Of a DNA stretch of 8,773 nucleotides, positions 5,530-8,773 are shown one piece after another. The DNA comes from an uncultured Ruminococcus sp. (GTDB lineage Bacteria > Bacillota > Clostridia > Oscillospirales > Ruminococcaceae), in the NCBI GenBank assembly GCA_910577575.1, contig CAJTOG010000072.1:1-8773 (forward strand), in the 5' to 3' direction. Under the pieces are notes generated by a model that had not been told where the DNA came from, did no database searches, and saw only the letters and a list, made by a program, of their open reading frames with translations. A program made the translations under genes and the position numbers. How positions within the stretch are numbered: position 1 is the first letter of the stretch; each line of letters starts with the position of its first letter.

Positions 5530-8500
5530 ATGGATAAGAACGCGATTAAAAAGTTTGCTGTCTGGGCAAGAACAGAGCTGATCGCCCGTGTTTCACTGAA
5601 AGGCGTGGAATACGGTATTACCGAGGATAATATTGTTGATGCTGCAGCTGACAGCGTGGGCGGTAAAGTTCTGACCTATGCAGAGAAAAAACAGCGGATG
5701 GCTTGTATTGCCGAGATTAACGATAAAGGATATAAGCAGGTTATGGAGGAGGTTGCCTACACATGGTTCAACCGCTTCTCTGCCCTGCGTTTCATGGAGG
5801 TCAACGGCTACCTTCCTTCCCATGTACGTGTATTTACAGATGAGGAGAATAATTTCAAACCACAGATTATTACCGAAGCCATTCATCTGGATTTAGATGG
5901 TCTGGATAGGGAAAAGGTCTACGAGCTGAAAGAAGCAGAAAAGACGGAAGAACTGTATAAATATTTGCTGATTGTACAGTGTAATGCCCTGAACAAGATT
6001 TTACCGGGAATGTTTCAGAAAATCAGCGACTACACGGAACTTCTTCTGCCGGACAACCTGCTGAGAGATGGCAGCGTGATTCAGCAGATGATTGAGTTGA
6101 TACCGGAGGAGGACTGGAAAGATGCGGTGCAGATCATCGGCTGGTTGTATCAGTATTACAACAGCGAGAAAAAGGACGATGTATTCGCCGCACTGAAAAA
6201 AAACATCAAAATTACAAAAGAGAATATTCCTGCCGCTACTCAGCTGTTTACGCCCGACTGGATTGTCCGCTACATGGTAGAAAACAGCCTTGGCCGTTTG
6301 TGGCTGGAAGGACACCCAGATGCTAAGAATCAGCTTCTGCCAACTGAGGAAGAGCAGTCTGCCTATGCTGCCGGAAACCGTGATCCGAAAGATACCAAAT
6401 GGCACTACTATCTGGAAGAAGCCGAGCAGGAGCCGGAAGTGCAGGCACAGCTTGCAGAAATCCGTAAAGGATATGCCGCACTGACACCGGAGCAGCTGAA
6501 AGTCATTGACCCTTGCTCCGGCTCCGGTCATATCCTTGCGTATATGTTTGATGTGCTGATGAAGATTTATGAATCCTACGGCTATACAACCCGTGAGGCG
6601 GTGGCAAGCATTGTGGAGAATAATATCTATGGACTGGATATTGACGACCGTGCAGCACAGCTTGCATACTTTGCGGTAATGATGAAAGCCCGCCAGTATG
6701 ACCGCCGTTTCTTCAGCCGTGGTATTCAGCCCCATGTGTATGCTATTGTGGAGAGCAATCATATAGATAAATTTGCGGTGGAGTATTTCTGTAATGGAGA
6801 TGCCAAGCTGAAAGCGGCAATGGATACGATTATCAGTGAATTGCATGATGCAAAGGAGTATGGCTCGATTCTGACAATAACTCAGCAGGATTGGGCTGCT
6901 ATGTATGAGCGATTTGCGGAGATTACGGAAGATATCAATATGTCCCGTGAGACAGCACTGAGGGAGTTGCTGCCGTTGGTGCAGGTGGCGGAAGCTCTGT
7001 CACAGAAGTATGATGCGGTTGTGACCAATCCGCCGTATGCTGGAATAAGTAATTTGAGTTCAAAGGTTAATATCTTCATTAAGGACAATTATCCGGATAG
7101 TAAAGCAGATTTTTTCTCTGTCTTTATTGAGCGTTGTAATGATTTGGTAAGAAAAAACGGCTTACAAGCAATGATTACGCAGCATGGTTGGATGTTTTTA
7201 TCCAGTTTTGAAAAATTAAGAGCAAAATTACTGGAAAATGAAACTATTACCATGGCTCATTTGGGGGCAAGAGCATTTGAAGAAATTGGTGGCGAAGTTG
7301 TTCAGACTACAAGTTTTGTGATGATAAAATCAGAACTAAATGATTATAAAGGAGTGTATTGTCGTTTAATTGAACCTAATACTCAGCAGGGAAAAGAAGA
7401 TATGTTTTTGATGAAACAGAATCGTTTTTTGACAAAACAGAAAAATTTTTACGCTATTCCAGGAACGTCGTTTGCTTATTGGCTGAGTGATACAATGTTT
7501 GACATCTTCAAAAATTCTAAGACCTTATCTGATGTAGCAAAACCAAGACAAGGATTAGCAACGTCTGACAATGATAGATTTTTGAAATTATGGCATGAGG
7601 TTGATTTTTCAAAAATTGGATTTGGAATAACAAGTATTGATGATGACAGGAAGTTTGAGTATAAATGGTTCCCGTGTACCAAAGGTGGAAGTTTTAGACG
7701 ATGGTATGGAAACAATGACTATATTGTTAACTGGGAAAATGATGGTGAAGAAATAAAAGCGTATGCAGCCAAATTATATCGAAATTATACTCGAACTATA
7801 AAAAATATACCGTTCTATTTTAGAAAGGGCTTAACTTGGTCAACCATTTCATCAGGATTATTTTCTCTTAGATATGTACCAGAAGGATTTGTGTTTGAAA
7901 CCAAAGGTGCAATGTGCTATGTGGGCGATAAATATTTATATTCTGTTCTTGCATTATACAATACAAAAGTAATGCAACAGTTTTTGGCTGTCGTTTCCCC
8001 TACTTTGGACTATCACGAGGGACCGTTAGGACGTACTCCAATTTTATTAGAGGATAATTCCGAAATTGATGAAATAACAAAAAAATGTATAACTATTTCA
8101 AAAAATGAGTGGGATTCGTTTGAAAATTCATGGGATTATAAGGTACATCCGTTAATTGAATTGAGATCAGAAGCAGAATGTGTTAAGGTACATGAACAGC
8201 AGAATTATCACATGAAAAATGTATATTTAGCATGGAGTCATTTGTGCGACAAACGTTTCCAGCAGTTAAAAGATAATGAAGAAAAGCTGAATCGTCATTT
8301 TATTGATGTTTATAATTTGCAGAATGAATTAACTTCTGAAATCGAGGAAAATGATGTAACTGTCCGCAAGGCAGACCTTGGACGGGATCTTCACTCTTTT
8401 ATTTCCTATGCCGTTGGCTGCATATTTGGACGATATTCTCTGGATATGGATGGTCTTGTCTATGCTGGTGGTGAATGGGATGCCAGCAAGTATGCGTCTT

Positions 8501-8773
8501 TCCCTGCTGATAAGGACAATATCATCCCGATCTGCGACGATGAATATTTTGAGGATGATATTGTCGGTCTGTTCGTAGAGTTTGTGAAAACGGTCTATGG
8601 TGCAGATACATTGGATGAAAATCTGAAATTCATTGCCGATGCACTGGGTGGCAAAGGTCAGCCGAAAGATGTGATTCGCAATTACTTCCTGAACGATTTC
8701 TATGCTGACCATTGCAAGATTTATCAGAAGCGCCCGATTTACTGGCTATTTGATAGTGGTAAAAAGAACGGCT
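5530..8773 (+). CDS. pglX: BREX adenine-specific DNA methyltransferase PglX (BrxX), 3' end missing
   Basis: An open frame of 1081 codons with no stop before the window edge; PglX proteins are about 1200 residues, so roughly a tenth may be missing. It begins with the family-typical MDKNAIKKFAVWARTELI. The SAM-binding motif I is DPCSGSGH (residues 327-334), and GLDIDDRAAQLA (368-379) follows as the next methyltransferase strand. Catalytic motif IV is NPPY (500-503), which marks N6-adenine methylation. Residues from about 600 onward should contain the target-recognition region. By family knowledge PglX methylates the host at a specific asymmetric site and is required for defence, acting with PglZ and the ATPases. 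AAGGAG (5518-5523) overlaps the brxC stop, six bases before ATG 5530. Composition and codon use change sharply between about 7045 and 8340 (see separate entry), suggesting a swapped specificity segment. An A8 run lies at 6196-6203. Confidence 0.95.
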   Translation, partial: MDKNAIKKFAVWARTELIARVSLKGVEYGITEDNIVDAAADSVGGKVLTYAEKKQRMACIAEINDKGYKQVMEEVAYTWFNRFSALRFMEVNGYLPSHVRVFTDEENNFKPQIITEAIHLDLDGLDREKVYELKEAEKTEELYKYLLIVQCNALNKILPGMFQKISDYTELLLPDNLLRDGSVIQQMIELIPEEDWKDAVQIIGWLYQYYNSEKKDDVFAALKKNIKITKENIPAATQLFTPDWIVRYMVENSLGRLWLEGHPDAKNQLLPTEEEQSAYAAGNRDPKDTKWHYYLEEAEQEPEVQAQLAEIRKGYAALTPEQLKVIDPCSGSGHILAYMFDVLMKIYESYGYTTREAVASIVENNIYGLDIDDRAAQLAYFAVMMKARQYDRRFFSRGIQPHVYAIVESNHIDKFAVEYFCNGDAKLKAAMDTIISELHDAKEYGSILTITQQDWAAMYERFAEITEDINMSRETALRELLPLVQVAEALSQKYDAVVTNPPYAGISNLSSKVNIFIKDNYPDSKADFFSVFIERCNDLVRKNGLQAMITQHGWMFLSSFEKLRAKLLENETITMAHLGARAFEEIGGEVVQTTSFVMIKSELNDYKGVYCRLIEPNTQQGKEDMFLMKQNRFLTKQKNFYAIPGTSFAYWLSDTMFDIFKNSKTLSDVAKPRQGLATSDNDRFLKLWHEVDFSKIGFGITSIDDDRKFEYKWFPCTKGGSFRRWYGNNDYIVNWENDGEEIKAYAAKLYRNYTRTIKNIPFYFRKGLTWSTISSGLFSLRYVPEGFVFETKGAMCYVGDKYLYSVLALYNTKVMQQFLAVVSPTLDYHEGPLGRTPILLEDNSEIDEITKKCITISKNEWDSFENSWDYKVHPLIELRSEAECVKVHEQQNYHMKNVYLAWSHLCDKRFQQLKDNEEKLNRHFIDVYNLQNELTSEIEENDVTVRKADLGRDLHSFISYAVGCIFGRYSLDMDGLVYAGGEWDASKYASFPADKDNIIPICDDEYFEDDIVGLFVEFVKTVYGADTLDENLKFIADALGGKGQPKDVIRNYFLNDFYADHCKIYQKRPIYWLFDSGKKNG
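6196..6203 (+). repeat. A8 homopolymer inside pglX
   Basis: Eight A bases encode AAA-AAA-AAC (K223, K224, N225) of PglX, ahead of the methyltransferase motifs. A slip here would remove the whole catalytic domain. The run is in frame in this sequence. Confidence 0.3.
7045..8340 (+). other. pglX: AT-rich segment of pglX, probable exchanged specificity region
   Basis: GC content by hand count on single 60-base lines is 58% at 6481-6540 and 57% at 6961-7020. It falls to 37% at 7141-7200, 25% at 7321-7380, 32% at 7801-7860 and 20% at 8041-8100, then recovers to 43% at 8401-8460 and 43% at 8521-8580. Leucine codons switch from mainly CTG before the segment to TTA/TTG inside it; only three CTG are found among about 37 leucines in residues 506-937. 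The change begins directly after NPPYAG (residues 500-505). The frame stays open, so the protein is intact. The likely explanation is recombination that replaced the methyltransferase C-terminal and target-recognition part. Confidence 0.6.

Larger units (their letters stand above)
738..8773 (+). other. type 1 BREX phage-defence operon, right end cut off
   Basis: Four consecutive genes, brxA, brxB, brxC and pglX, stand in the canonical type 1 BREX order on one strand. Gaps between them are 48, 12 and 10 bases, and no terminator or internal promoter is evident. Known type 1 systems continue with pglZ (alkaline-phosphatase-fold protein) and brxL (Lon-like protease/ATPase). These would lie to the right of the window. 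All reading frames seen are intact, so the visible part looks functional. Confidence 0.93.

Noticed and set aside
6001..6846. A 281-codon open frame on the minus strand.
   Set aside because: It is antisense to the conserved methyltransferase part of pglX, including DPCSGSGH. No recognisable domain is visible in it, so it is a shadow frame.
5530..8773. pglX as a type I restriction-modification HsdM or a type IIG enzyme.
   Set aside because: The N-terminus (MDKNAIKKFAVWARTELI), the length above 1081 residues and the position right after brxC fit PglX. No nuclease motif and no hsdS/hsdR neighbour is visible.
1..8773. CRISPR arrays, tRNA or rRNA genes, insertion sequences.
   Set aside because: No regularly spaced identical repeats, cloverleaf-type sequence or transposase reading frame was seen anywhere in the window.

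Overview
This window carries the 5' two-thirds of a type 1 BREX (bacteriophage exclusion) phage-defence operon. Every gene is on the + strand, in the order small HTH regulator – brxA – brxB – brxC – pglX. The pglX frame runs off the right edge. By the standard type 1 gene order, pglZ and brxL would follow outside the window, but nothing here shows them. The strong AGGAGG-type ribosome binding sites, moderate-to-low GC, tight gene spacing and the style of the proteins suggest a low-GC Firmicute, most likely a gut Clostridia/Lachnospiraceae-type organism. That placement is an inference from style, not from a marker gene.

Layout. Bases 1 to about 486 are an AT-rich leader with no supportable gene. 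It holds several symmetric elements, three degenerate repeats spaced exactly 20 bp apart (285-344), and a good extended -10 promoter (TGC-TATGAT, 438-446) buried in a perfect 7-bp inverted repeat (432-451). A 72-residue Cro/C1-type HTH protein (505-723) follows. Its stop codon overlaps the Shine-Dalgarno sequence of brxA (738-1349, DUF1819). A 48-base gap with a potential hairpin separates brxA from brxB (1398-1958, DUF1788). brxC (1971-5519, large P-loop ATPase) and pglX (5530 to the edge, adenine-specific DNA methyltransferase) follow with gaps of only 12 and 10 bases. The whole set reads as one transcription unit.

How the genes work together (family knowledge). In type 1 BREX, PglX methylates an asymmetric adenine-containing site on host DNA. 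The other proteins, with PglZ and BrxL, block replication of unmethylated phage. BrxC supplies ATPase activity, and BrxA and BrxB are small core components. The HTH protein probably represses or tunes the operon by binding the palindrome over the -10 element; this is inferred from position.

The points most worth a second look are: (1) an abrupt composition and codon-use switch inside pglX, starting just after the NPPY catalytic motif and ending near 8340, which suggests that the specificity-determining part was exchanged; (2) the HTH regulator with an operator-like palindrome on its own promoter; (3) the 20-bp phased repeats upstream. BREX itself is a described system, so the novelty here lies in the regulation and in the pglX mosaic.
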